Assembly (NCBI GenBank): GCA_014359855.1
Contig: JACIYQ010000303.1
Location: forward strand, 1-6,358
Origin: Parvibaculum sp.
GTDB lineage: Bacteria; Pseudomonadota; Alphaproteobacteria; Parvibaculales; Parvibaculaceae
DNA: 6,358 nucleotides
Direction of reading: 5' to 3'
Shown: piece after piece, positions 1 to 6,301 of the stretch
How positions within the stretch are numbered: position 1 is the first letter of the stretch
Layout: each line of letters begins with the position of its first letter
The notes under the pieces: generated by a model
The model's database searches: none
What the model saw: the letters and a program-made list of their open reading frames with translations, nothing else
What the model was told of the DNA's origin: nothing
Translations under genes and position numbers: made by a program

Positions 1-48
1 CTCCGCTCAATATAGGTTCGAGGCCTTCCTGCCGAACGGAGTTGAGCG

Positions 49-1890
49 ATGCCGCGTATCTATCCCAGTTTTCATCCCGACGATGCTGCGTTGCGTGTCT
101 CAGAGGAGACCGAGTTCGGCGCGCTTCCGGTCTGGGATCTGGCGGATCTCTATTCCGCGCCCGGCGCCCCGGAGGTGAAGGCCGACATCGCGCTCGCGGC
201 CAGCGCGGCGGCGGATTTCAACAAACGGTACAAGGGACAGGTTGCCGTCCTGGCGGGCACTGTCGGCGGCGGCGCAGAACTCGCGCGTGCGATCGCGGCC
301 TACGAGGAAATCGAGGACAGGCTTGGCCGTCTCATTTCCTACGCGGGCCTTCTCTACGCGCAGGACAATACGAATCCCGCGCATGCCAAATTCTATGGCG
401 ACATTCAGGAGCGCGTAACGGCGATCTCGACCGATCTCCTCTTCTTCACGCTGGAATTGAACCGGGTCGAAGATGCCGCGCTCGATGCGGCGATGAAGGA
501 TCCCGCCCTCGCGCATTACGGACCCTGGCTGCGCGACCTGCGTGCGATGCGGCCTTACCAGCTCTCCGACGAAATCGAGACGCTTCTCCACGAGAAAAGT
601 GTGACGGGACATGCGGCATGGAACCGTCTGTTCGACGAAACGATGGCGCGGCTCACCTTCGATGTCGGCGGCAAGCCGCTCGCGCTCGAAGCGGCGCTGC
701 ACAGGCTCTCCGAAAAGGATCCGGCAAAGCGCGAGGAGGCGGCCCACGCGCTCGCGAAGACCTTCCGGGCGAACCTGCCTCTCTTCACACTCGTTACCAA
801 TACGCTGGCGAAAGACAAGGAAATCGAAGACCGGATGCGCGGCTTCGAGGACATCGCCCAGTCGCGCCACATCGCAAATCGAGTTGAGCCGGAAGTTGTT
901 GCCGCGCTCGCCAGCGCTGTGCAGCGCTCTTATCCCGATCTTTCGCATCGATATTATGCGATGAAGGCGAAATGGCTCGGGCTTGATCATCTCGAATACT
1001 GGGATCGCAACGCGCCTCTTCCGCAGTCGGACGATGCTCTCATTTCGTGGGACCGGGCGCGCGATACGGTGCTTGACGCCTATCGCGGCTTCGCGCCCGA
1101 AATGGCGGAGATTGCGAGCAGGTTCTTCGAGAGCGGCTGGATCGACGCGCCGGCGCATCCGGGCAAGGCGAGCGGTGCTTTCGCGCATCCGACGGTGCCA
1201 AGTGCGCATCCTTATGTTCTCGTGAACTATCAGGGCAAGACGCGGGACGTGATGACGCTTGCGCATGAGCTCGGGCACGGCGTTCATCAGGTGCTTGCGG
1301 CAAAGCAGGGCCCGCTCATGGCGGATACGCCGCTCACGCTCGCGGAGACGGCGAGCGTGTTCGGCGAGATGCTCACCTTCCGCAAGCTCCTCGCCAATGC
1401 GCCGGACAAGGCGCGGCGCAAGGCGATGCTCGCCTCCAAGGTAGAGGACATGCTGAACACGGTCGTCCGGCAAACGGCTTTCTATACTTTCGAGCGCCGC
1501 ATCCACACCGCGCGGCGCGAAGGTGAACTCACCTCGGACGATATCGGGTGCATCTGGCTCGATGTGCAGGGCGAAAGCCTCGGCCCGGCGATCCATCTGG
1601 GCGAAGGTTACGAGACCTACTGGTGCTACATCTCGCACTTCATTCATGCACCCTTCTATGTCTACGCCTATGCCTTCGGCGATTGCCTCGTGAACTCGCT
1701 CTATGCGGTTTACGAGAACGCGCAGGAAGGTTTCGCCGAACGCTACTTCGAGATGCTCTCGGCGGGCGGCACGCTGCGGCACAAGGAGCTGCTCGCGCCT
1801 TTCGGTCTCGATGCAAGCGATCCATCCTTCTGGGACAAGGGCCTTTCCATGATCCGCGGGTTCATAGACGAACTTGAGGATATGGAATGA
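49..1890 (+). CDS. pepF: M3 family oligoendopeptidase F-like zinc metallopeptidase
   Basis: Cytoplasmic zinc peptidase of family M3 (oligoendopeptidase F/thimet type), expected to cleave short oligopeptides inside a closed channel. The zinc motif HELGH is at residues 406-410 (His406 and His410 ligands, Glu407 catalytic). The third ligand is probably Glu433, in a LAETAS stretch 23 residues after His410. The family's C-terminal substrate-binding segment, with His530, His533, Tyr537, Tyr539 and Tyr541 in an SHFIHAPFYVYAYAFG stretch (529-544), is intact. At 613 aa it matches the usual length of about 600. The N-terminal third is helical with no signal peptide, and starts with the typical LPVWDLADLY segment (residues 26-35). 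The start is supported by GGAG at 38-41, 7 nt before the ATG. Its last 4 bases overlap the next gene (ATGA), so the two are probably translationally coupled. Family assignment is firm; the pepF symbol is by similarity and the substrate is unknown. Confidence 0.93.
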   Translation: MPRIYPSFHPDDAALRVSEETEFGALPVWDLADLYSAPGAPEVKADIALAASAAADFNKRYKGQVAVLAGTVGGGAELARAIAAYEEIEDRLGRLISYAGLLYAQDNTNPAHAKFYGDIQERVTAISTDLLFFTLELNRVEDAALDAAMKDPALAHYGPWLRDLRAMRPYQLSDEIETLLHEKSVTGHAAWNRLFDETMARLTFDVGGKPLALEAALHRLSEKDPAKREEAAHALAKTFRANLPLFTLVTNTLAKDKEIEDRMRGFEDIAQSRHIANRVEPEVVAALASAVQRSYPDLSHRYYAMKAKWLGLDHLEYWDRNAPLPQSDDALISWDRARDTVLDAYRGFAPEMAEIASRFFESGWIDAPAHPGKASGAFAHPTVPSAHPYVLVNYQGKTRDVMTLAHELGHGVHQVLAAKQGPLMADTPLTLAETASVFGEMLTFRKLLANAPDKARRKAMLASKVEDMLNTVVRQTAFYTFERRIHTARREGELTSDDIGCIWLDVQGESLGPAIHLGEGYETYWCYISHFIHAPFYVYAYAFGDCLVNSLYAVYENAQEGFAERYFEMLSAGGTLRHKELLAPFGLDASDPSFWDKGLSMIRGFIDELEDME

Positions 1891-3272
1891 GCGACGACGC
1901 GCCGTCTCCGCCGGAAAAGAGCGAGCGCGACAGGGAAGCGAACCGCATCGGCCGCCGTTTCCAGCGCTACGCGCAAGTCGGTGCCGGCGTTGGCGGCATT
2001 GCCGCGCGGGTGGCGGGCGCGCGGCTCCTCGGTCTCGATCAGGCCGATGGGCGCATGGCGCGCGAACTCAAGGCCGCGCTTGGCGGGCTCAAAGGGCCGA
2101 TCATGAAGGTCGCGCAGATGATCGCGACCATTCCGGAAGCGGTGCCCGCGGATTTCGCCGCGGAGCTGTCGCAACTTCAATCCGCCGCGCCGCCCATGGG
2201 CTGGCCCTTCGTGAAGCGGCGGATGAAGGCGGAACTCGGTGCGGGCTGGGAGAGCCGGTTCGCCACCTTCGAGCGCGACGCCGCTGCCGCCGCCTCGCTC
2301 GGGCAGGTTCACCGGGCGACGTCGCTCGACGGCGTGCCCCTCGCGGTGAAGCTGCAATATCCCGACATGCAGTCGGCCGTCGATGCGGACCTCAATCAGC
2401 TTGGGGTCGTCTTCTCGATCCACCGGCGCATGGACCCCGCGATCGATACGCGTGAAATCTATACGGAGATCGGCGAGCGCCTGCGCGAGGAGCTCGATTA
2501 TCTGCGCGAGGCGGGGCATATGCGGCTCTATGCGGACATCTTCTCGGACGACCCGCGCATTGCCGTGCCGCGCGTCGTGGAAGAGCTCACGACGAAGCGG
2601 CTCCTCACGATGAGCTGGCTCGATGGCGAGCCGTTGCTTTCCTTCCGTGATCATTCGCTCGAGGAACGCAACCGGATCGCGGAGGCGATGTTTGCGGCCT
2701 GGTGGATGCCCTTCAGCCGCTACGGCGTCATTCACGGCGATCCGCATCTCGGTAATTACTCGGTGCGAAGCGACTTCGGAATCAACCTGCTCGATTATGG
2801 CTGCATCCGCATCTTCCCTCCGGCTTTCGTCGCAGGCGTGGTGGAACTTTACCGCGCGCTGGAGGCGGACGACCGTGACCGCGCCGCGGCGGCATATGAG
2901 AATTGGGGCTTCCGCAATCTCTCTGCCGAACTGATCGACGTGCTGAATGTCTGGGCGCGGTTCATCTATGCGCCGCTTCTCGACAATCGCGTGCGCTCCG
3001 TCGCGGACGGGATCGGCCCCGGCGAATATGGCCGCAAGGAAGCTTTCGGTGTGCACAAACGCCTGCGCGAGCTTGGTCCCGTGACGCCTCCGCGCGAGTT
3101 CGTTTTCATGGACCGCGCCGCGATCGGCCTTGGTTCCGTCTTCCTCCATCTCGGTGCGGAACTCAATTTTCATACGCTCTTTAATGAGACCATCGAGGCC
3201 TTCGACGCCGCCGAACTCGACAAACGCCAGAAGGCCGCGCTAAAGAAGGCGGGCGTCCCGCTCGCTGCGTGA
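1887..3272 (+). CDS. ABC1/AarF/UbiB (COQ8/ADCK-like) atypical kinase family protein
   Basis: Member of the ABC1 (UbiB/COQ8) protein-kinase-like family, whose known members support ubiquinone biosynthesis or lipid handling through ATPase activity. Visible motifs in order: KxGQ-like segment K74-V75-A76-Q77 (Ala replaces the usual Gly); Ala-rich nucleotide loop AAAASLGQVH (133-142); ATP-binding Lys155 in LAVKLQYP; an ELDYLREAGHM helix carrying the conserved Glu; catalytic loop HGDPHLGN (283-290, Asp285, Asn290); metal-binding DYG (303-305) where most members have DFG. The C-terminus has an FMDRAAIGLGSVFLHL stretch as in COQ8-like proteins. It has 461 aa and lacks the two C-terminal membrane helices of E. 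coli UbiB, so it is not classical UbiB and I assign no symbol. GAGGA at 1876-1880 lies 6 nt before the ATG, which overlaps the stop of the peptidase gene. All catalytic residues are present, so it is probably active; the substrate is unknown. Confidence 0.92.
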   Translation: MSDDAPSPPEKSERDREANRIGRRFQRYAQVGAGVGGIAARVAGARLLGLDQADGRMARELKAALGGLKGPIMKVAQMIATIPEAVPADFAAELSQLQSAAPPMGWPFVKRRMKAELGAGWESRFATFERDAAAAASLGQVHRATSLDGVPLAVKLQYPDMQSAVDADLNQLGVVFSIHRRMDPAIDTREIYTEIGERLREELDYLREAGHMRLYADIFSDDPRIAVPRVVEELTTKRLLTMSWLDGEPLLSFRDHSLEERNRIAEAMFAAWWMPFSRYGVIHGDPHLGNYSVRSDFGINLLDYGCIRIFPPAFVAGVVELYRALEADDRDRAAAAYENWGFRNLSAELIDVLNVWARFIYAPLLDNRVRSVADGIGPGEYGRKEAFGVHKRLRELGPVTPPREFVFMDRAAIGLGSVFLHLGAELNFHTLFNETIEAFDAAELDKRQKAALKKAGVPLAA

Positions 3273-3309
3273 GCGGTTCATTCTTTCCCCGCCTGCTCGA
3301 GGCTCGCGC

Positions 3310-3753
3310 ATGACCGACGATCTTCTCGACGAAAACACGATCGCGCTGCCCGAAGGCTACCAGACGCTGAACTGGTTCCAGGGGTTCGGCCGCCAGATCG
3401 GCCCGCTCTACGAGCGCATCGATGGAGACGGACGCTACACGCGCGCCTTTCTCGTGCAGGAGCATCACACGAACGGCATGGGCAATTGCCATGGCGGCAT
3501 GCTGATGGCGTTCGCCGACATGGCCTTCGGTCATGCGATCACCATGTCGGTGCACCGCTACTGGGTGACGGTGCGGCTGATGACGGACTTCCTGTCCGGC
3601 GCGAAGATCGGCGAATGGGTCGAGGGCACGGGCGAGGTCGTCGGCTCGGAAGACGACTTCTTCACCGTGAAGGGACGCATCTGGTGCGGCGAGCGCACCA
3701 TCATGTCGGGCACCGGCGTCTTCAAGGCGCTGGGCGAGAGGCCGTCCAAATGA
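3310..3753 (+). CDS. PaaI-family hotdog-fold thioesterase
   Basis: Small (147 aa) single-domain hotdog protein of the PaaI/YdiI (4HBT) type, which hydrolyses acyl-CoA thioesters as an oligomer in the cytoplasm. The diagnostic active-site segment is NGMGNCHGGMLMAFADMAFG (residues 55-74): His61-Gly62-Gly63 begins the central helix and Asp70 sits at the position of the catalytic acid. The following strands (YWVTVRLMTDFL, GEWVEGTGEVV, FFTVKGRIW) fit the hotdog sheet. The acyl substrate cannot be told from sequence. GAGG at 3299-3302, 7 nt before the ATG, supports this start. The 37-bp gap from the ABC1 kinase has no terminator-like structure, and the stop overlaps the next start (ATGA, 3750-3753), so it probably belongs to the same transcript and is coupled to the hydrolase. 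Confidence 0.88.
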   Translation: MTDDLLDENTIALPEGYQTLNWFQGFGRQIGPLYERIDGDGRYTRAFLVQEHHTNGMGNCHGGMLMAFADMAFGHAITMSVHRYWVTVRLMTDFLSGAKIGEWVEGTGEVVGSEDDFFTVKGRIWCGERTIMSGTGVFKALGERPSK

Positions 3754-4733
3754 GCGATTTTCCGCTCGCGCCCGGCGACGAGGAAGGCCCCGCCGTCATC
3801 TCGCCCCCCGGCTGGTTTTCGCGCGCCGTTGCCGTCGAACCCGAAAGCCGTTTCGTCGAAGTCGAGGGAACGAAAGTTCACTATCTGCGCTGGGGCGATC
3901 CCTCCAGGCCCGGTCTTCTCCTTGTTCACGGCAATGGCGCCCATGCGCGCTGGTGGTCCTTCGTCGCGCCTTTTCTCGCGCGCGAATATTCAGTTGCCGC
4001 GATCGACGTCACCGGCATGGGCGATAGCGGCTGGCGCGAGCGCTACACGATCGAGACCTTCGCCGAGGAGCAGATCGCGGTTTGCGAGGATGCAGGCTTC
4101 TTCGATTGCGAGGAGCCGCCGATCATCGTCGGCCATTCCTTCGGCGGCTTCATCACCATCCTTACAGGTGCACTCTACGGCGAGCGCCTTGCCGGCACGG
4201 TCATCGTGGACAGCCCGGTCAATCCGCCCGACAGGCCGGGCGGGCCGCCCAATCGCGAGTTCCGTCCGCATCGCATCTATCCGACGCTCGAAGCGGCGAT
4301 GGGGCGCTTCCGTCTCGCACCGCCGCAGCCTTGCGAGAATCGCTACATCACCGACTACATCGCGCGGCACTCGCTGAAGCAGGTGCCGAACCCCGAGGGC
4401 GGCGAGGGCTGGACGTGGAAATTCGACCCGGCCATCTGGCAGCGCTTCAACATCGGCGACATGGGTGCGCGTCTTGCCGCCACGCGCTGCCGCATCGCCA
4501 TCATGCGGGGCGAGTTCTCCGTGCTCCTGCCTTCGGAGATCGGCGAATACATGTTCAACCTGCTGGGGCGGGCCGCGCCCGTCATCGAGATCCCGCAGGC
4601 GCGCCATCACGTCATGCTCGATCAGCCGCTTGCCTTCGTGGCGGCACTGCGCGCGCTTCTCGCCGATTGGGATCACTCCGCGCCGTCGCGAAAGATCGCC
4701 GCCGGGCCGATCCCGTCTCCGTTCGAGAACTGA
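3750..4733 (+). CDS. Alpha/beta-fold hydrolase
   Basis: Alpha/beta-hydrolase of 327 aa, probably a cytoplasmic esterase or related hydrolase. An oxyanion-hole segment LLLVHGNGAHARWW (56-69, HGNG at 60-63) is followed by the strand and turn AIDVTGMGDSG. The nucleophile elbow is GHSFGG (128-133, Ser130) and the probable catalytic His286 lies in ARHHVMLDQP. The acid is less clear; Glu255 in MRGEFS, after a late beta strand, is a candidate. Between the elbow and the His is a lid-like region rich in Pro and Arg (about 150-240). The same frame is open back to 3486, but that upstream part lies inside the thioesterase gene and reads as low-complexity shadow sequence. The start at 3750 has GAGAGG (3736-3741) 8 nt upstream and an ATGA overlap. 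Substrate unknown; pairing with a thioesterase hints at acyl or aromatic ester metabolism, but this is inference. Confidence 0.9.
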   Translation: MSDFPLAPGDEEGPAVISPPGWFSRAVAVEPESRFVEVEGTKVHYLRWGDPSRPGLLLVHGNGAHARWWSFVAPFLAREYSVAAIDVTGMGDSGWRERYTIETFAEEQIAVCEDAGFFDCEEPPIIVGHSFGGFITILTGALYGERLAGTVIVDSPVNPPDRPGGPPNREFRPHRIYPTLEAAMGRFRLAPPQPCENRYITDYIARHSLKQVPNPEGGEGWTWKFDPAIWQRFNIGDMGARLAATRCRIAIMRGEFSVLLPSEIGEYMFNLLGRAAPVIEIPQARHHVMLDQPLAFVAALRALLADWDHSAPSRKIAAGPIPSPFEN

Positions 4734-4785
4734 CGATGTATGACGCCGCCGTTGAACGGAATTGCACAGCGGCTGTAGGTATTTA

Positions 4786-4806
4786 GCCGAAGGCCGGGGC
4801 CTCGGC
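4786..4806 (+). terminator. Possible hairpin ending the four-gene transcript
   Basis: An imperfect inverted repeat: GCCGA-A-GG (4786-4793) pairs with CCTCGGC (4800-4806), giving seven base pairs with one bulged A and a six-base loop. It lies 52 bp after the hydrolase stop and just upstream of the next promoter, which is where a terminator would be expected. No T-run follows, so it does not meet the standard for an intrinsic terminator; it may be a weak or Rho-assisted end, or chance in GC-rich DNA. Confidence 0.3.
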
Positions 4807-4808
4807 GC

Positions 4809-4836
4809 TTGCCGCAGGCGGTTCGTTTGCTATAGT
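4809..4836 (+). promoter_or_regulatory. Sigma70-type promoter with extended -10 for the cytochrome oxidase subunit IV gene
   Basis: TTGCCG (4809-4814) as -35, a 16-bp spacer and TATAGT (4831-4836) as -10, preceded by TGC (4828-4830), an extended -10 element. The -10 differs from TATAAT at one position. The predicted transcription start is near 4843, giving a leader of about 46 nt before the ATG at 4889. A small dyad, GCTCG (4840-4844) with CGAGC (4852-4856), lies at the predicted start and could be an operator or leader hairpin, though it is short enough to be chance. The surroundings are GC-rich, so a match this good is notable. Confidence 0.6.
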
Positions 4837-4888
4837 CCGGCTCGCTCAAATCGAGCTTAACGAGCGGCACAAAAGCGGGCGAGGTAAC

Positions 4889-5032
4889 ATGGCTGGATTT
4901 CAGGAAGGCTGGGGCGAAGAGATGGACTCCAGGGAGCATCTCACGACCTATGACAGCTTCATCTCGGGAACGAAGTGGGGCTCGGGCCTTCTCGTGCTCG
5001 CCCTCATCCTGATGGCGTTCTTCCTTCTGTAA
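4889..5032 (+). CDS. aa3-type cytochrome c oxidase subunit IV (47-aa membrane protein)
   Basis: A 47-residue protein with a hydrophilic, acidic N-terminus (residues 1-30, including EEMDSREHLTTYDSFISGTKW) and a single C-terminal transmembrane helix (about 31-47: GSGLLVLALILMAFFLL). This matches the small bacterial aa3-type cytochrome c oxidase subunit IV family, one helix packed at the edge of the oxidase in the inner membrane and apparently not needed for catalysis. The motif pattern (a His followed by Thr-Tyr, then F-x-x-x-T-K-W/x-G before the helix) is typical. GAGG at 4881-4884 lies 4 nt before the ATG. The gene has its own promoter and sits 135 bp upstream of pntAA, away from the main cox genes, an arrangement I recall as common in alphaproteobacteria. 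It is short and easily missed by gene finders. Confidence 0.87.
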   Translation: MAGFQEGWGEEMDSREHLTTYDSFISGTKWGSGLLVLALILMAFFLL

Positions 5033-5073
5033 GGCGTCTCGCGCGCTTCGTATCGTTTGCGGCAGGTTTCTAC

Positions 5074-5102
5074 TTGAATCAGCCGCTAACGCAGAATATT
5101 AG
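5074..5102 (+). promoter_or_regulatory. Possible promoter for the pnt genes
   Basis: TTGAAT (5074-5079) as a -35 and TATTAG (5097-5102) as a -10, spaced by 17 bp. The -10 is poor; TAGAAT (5100-5105) is a better hexamer but its 20-bp spacing is too long. This is the only AT-rich stretch in the 135-bp gap before pntAA, so a promoter here is plausible, but transcription could also read through from the coxIV-like gene, since I see no terminator between them. Confidence 0.3.
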
Positions 5103-5114
5103 AATAATTCTTAT
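5098..5114. promoter_or_regulatory. AT-rich palindrome, possible regulator binding site (Irr/ICE-box-like)
   Basis: ATTAGAAT-A-ATTCTTAT is a 17-bp dyad with 8-base arms and a single mismatched pair (5100/5112). The core AGAAT-A-ATTCT (5101-5111) is perfect. It overlaps the candidate -10 of the pnt promoter. From memory, the alphaproteobacterial iron regulator Irr binds an ICE box close to TTTAGAA-N3-TTCTAAA; this site matches about 11 of the 14 fixed positions. Assignment to Irr is inference; the dyad itself is seen directly. Confidence 0.4.
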
Positions 5115-5167
5115 TCTCATTTGGTGGCCGCGGTGCTCGCGGGCGCCCGGAGAACAGGCGACGTTCC

Positions 5168-6301
5168 ATGAAACTTGCGATCCCCAAAGAACGGCTCGAC
5201 GGCGAAACCCGTGTGGCGGCCTCGCCGGAAACGGTGAAGAAGCTGACCGCTCTCGGCCTTGAGGTCATTGTCGAGTCGGGGGCGGGGGCGCATGCCTCCA
5301 TCGCCGACCAGGTCTATGCGGAGGCCGGCGCGGCCATTGCGCAGAGTGCCGCCGGCGCGCTCAAGGATGCCGACATCGTCTTCAAGGTGCGTGCGCCTTC
5401 CGACGAGGAGATCGGCATGATGAAGCGCGGCGTCATGCTCGCCGCGATCCTCAATCCCTGGGACGACAAGCCGCGTCTGCAGAAATACGCCGCTGCGGGC
5501 GTCAATGCCTTCGCCATGGAATTCATGCCGCGCATCTCCCGCGCGCAGTCCATGGACGTGCTCTCCTCGCAGTCCAACCTCGCGGGCTACAAGGCGGTCA
5601 TCAATGCGGCCGCCGCCTTCACCCGCGCCATGCCGATGATGATGACGGCGGCGGGCACCATCGCGCCTGCCCGCGTGTTCGTCATGGGTGTCGGCGTTGC
5701 GGGGCTCCAGGCGATTGCGACGGCCAAGCGCCTCGGCGCCATCGTTTCCGCGACGGACGTTCGCTCCGCCACCAAGGAGCAGGTCGAAAGCCTTGGCGGT
5801 ACGTTCGTGATGGTCGAATCGGAAGAGAGCGGCGACGCCGCCGGCGGCTACGCGAAAGAGATGTCGGATGAGTACAAGCGCGCCCAGGCCGCGCTCGTCG
5901 CCGAGCACATCAAGAAGCAGGACATCGTCATCACCACCGCGCTCATTCCGGGCCGTCCGGCACCGGAACTCGTGAGCGAGGAAATGGTGAAGACCATGAA
6001 GCCGGGATCGGTCCTCGTCGATCTCGCGGTGGAGCGCGGCGGCAACTGCCCGCTCTCCGAGGCCGGCAAGCGCGTGCAGAAGCACGGTGTCCTGCTGATG
6101 GGCGACGTCAATGTCGCCGCCCAGCTCTCGGTCGATGCGTCCGCGCTCTATGCGAAGAACCTCCTGAACTTCATCACGCCCCTGATCGACAAGGAAACGA
6201 AAGCCCTTGCGATCGACTGGGAAGACGAAATCATCACGGGCACCTGCCTGACGAAAGACGGTCAGGTGGTGCATCCGTCGTTCCGCGAAGGAGGCAACTG
6301 A
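5168..6301 (+). CDS. pntAA: NAD(P)+ transhydrogenase (Re/Si-specific) subunit alpha 1, NAD(H)-binding domain I
   Basis: Peripheral NAD(H)-binding subunit (dI) of the proton-translocating transhydrogenase, which uses the proton gradient to drive hydride transfer from NADH to NADP+. The 377 aa comprise an alanine dehydrogenase/PNT N-terminal domain (about 1-135, opening MKLAIPKERLDGETRVAASP) and a Rossmann NAD domain (about 145-365). The nucleotide loop is G174-V-G176-V-A-G179, and Asp197 ends the second strand. The RQD-loop residues Arg122, Gln127 and Asp130 in PRISRAQSMD match those of Rhodospirillum rubrum. The protein ends after domain I, as in the split three-subunit form of alphaproteobacteria, rather than continuing into membrane helices as in E. 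coli PntA. The ribosome binding site is weak: AGG at 5156-5158 (9 nt away) or GGAG at 5149-5152 (15 nt away). The start is nevertheless fixed by the canonical N-terminus. The stop overlaps the next start (TGATG). Confidence 0.96.
   Translation: MKLAIPKERLDGETRVAASPETVKKLTALGLEVIVESGAGAHASIADQVYAEAGAAIAQSAAGALKDADIVFKVRAPSDEEIGMMKRGVMLAAILNPWDDKPRLQKYAAAGVNAFAMEFMPRISRAQSMDVLSSQSNLAGYKAVINAAAAFTRAMPMMMTAAGTIAPARVFVMGVGVAGLQAIATAKRLGAIVSATDVRSATKEQVESLGGTFVMVESEESGDAAGGYAKEMSDEYKRAQAALVAEHIKKQDIVITTALIPGRPAPELVSEEMVKTMKPGSVLVDLAVERGGNCPLSEAGKRVQKHGVLLMGDVNVAAQLSVDASALYAKNLLNFITPLIDKETKALAIDWEDEIITGTCLTKDGQVVHPSFREGGN
6288..6294 (+). promoter_or_regulatory. Strong ribosome binding site for pntAB
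   Basis: AAGGAGG, a near-perfect anti-16S match, lies 6 nt before the ATG at 6301 and inside the end of pntAA. It fixes the start of the next gene and contrasts with the weak site before pntAA, suggesting that the membrane subunit has its own efficient initiation in addition to coupling. Confidence 0.8.

Noticed and set aside
42..887. A 281-codon + strand frame overlapping the start of the peptidase gene
   Set aside because: Arg/Gly/Cys-rich frameshifted shadow of the peptidase; the start at 49 is supported by a ribosome binding site and a family-typical N-terminus.
100..1782. A 560-codon open frame on the - strand opposite the peptidase gene
   Set aside because: The peptide is Arg/Glu-rich with no recognisable domain, and it lies entirely opposite an intact, motif-bearing gene. 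Long antisense frames are expected in high-GC DNA with biased third positions.
1743..3173. A 476-codon - strand open frame opposite the ABC1 kinase gene
   Set aside because: Same shadow effect; its composition (Arg, His, Glu, Ala) lacks any family motif, while the + strand frame carries all ABC1 motifs.
3486..3749. In-frame upstream extension of the alpha/beta-hydrolase, suggesting a fusion or longer N-terminus
   Set aside because: It lies wholly within the thioesterase gene, translates to Arg/Gly/His-rich sequence with no domain, and the start at 3750 has its own ribosome binding site and a typical ATGA overlap.
4749..4759. CCGTT-G-AACGG dyad after the hydrolase stop
   Set aside because: An 11-bp palindrome with a one-base centre cannot form a stable RNA hairpin and has no partner site or promoter overlap; probably chance.
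4736..4786. A 16-codon ORF directly after the hydrolase (MYDAAVERNCTAAVGI)
   Set aside because: Too short, no clear ribosome binding site of its own, no recognisable product; probably chance.
5117..6274. A 385-codon - strand open frame opposite pntAA
   Set aside because: Mirror of a highly conserved gene; no domain, His/Arg/Gly-rich shadow composition.
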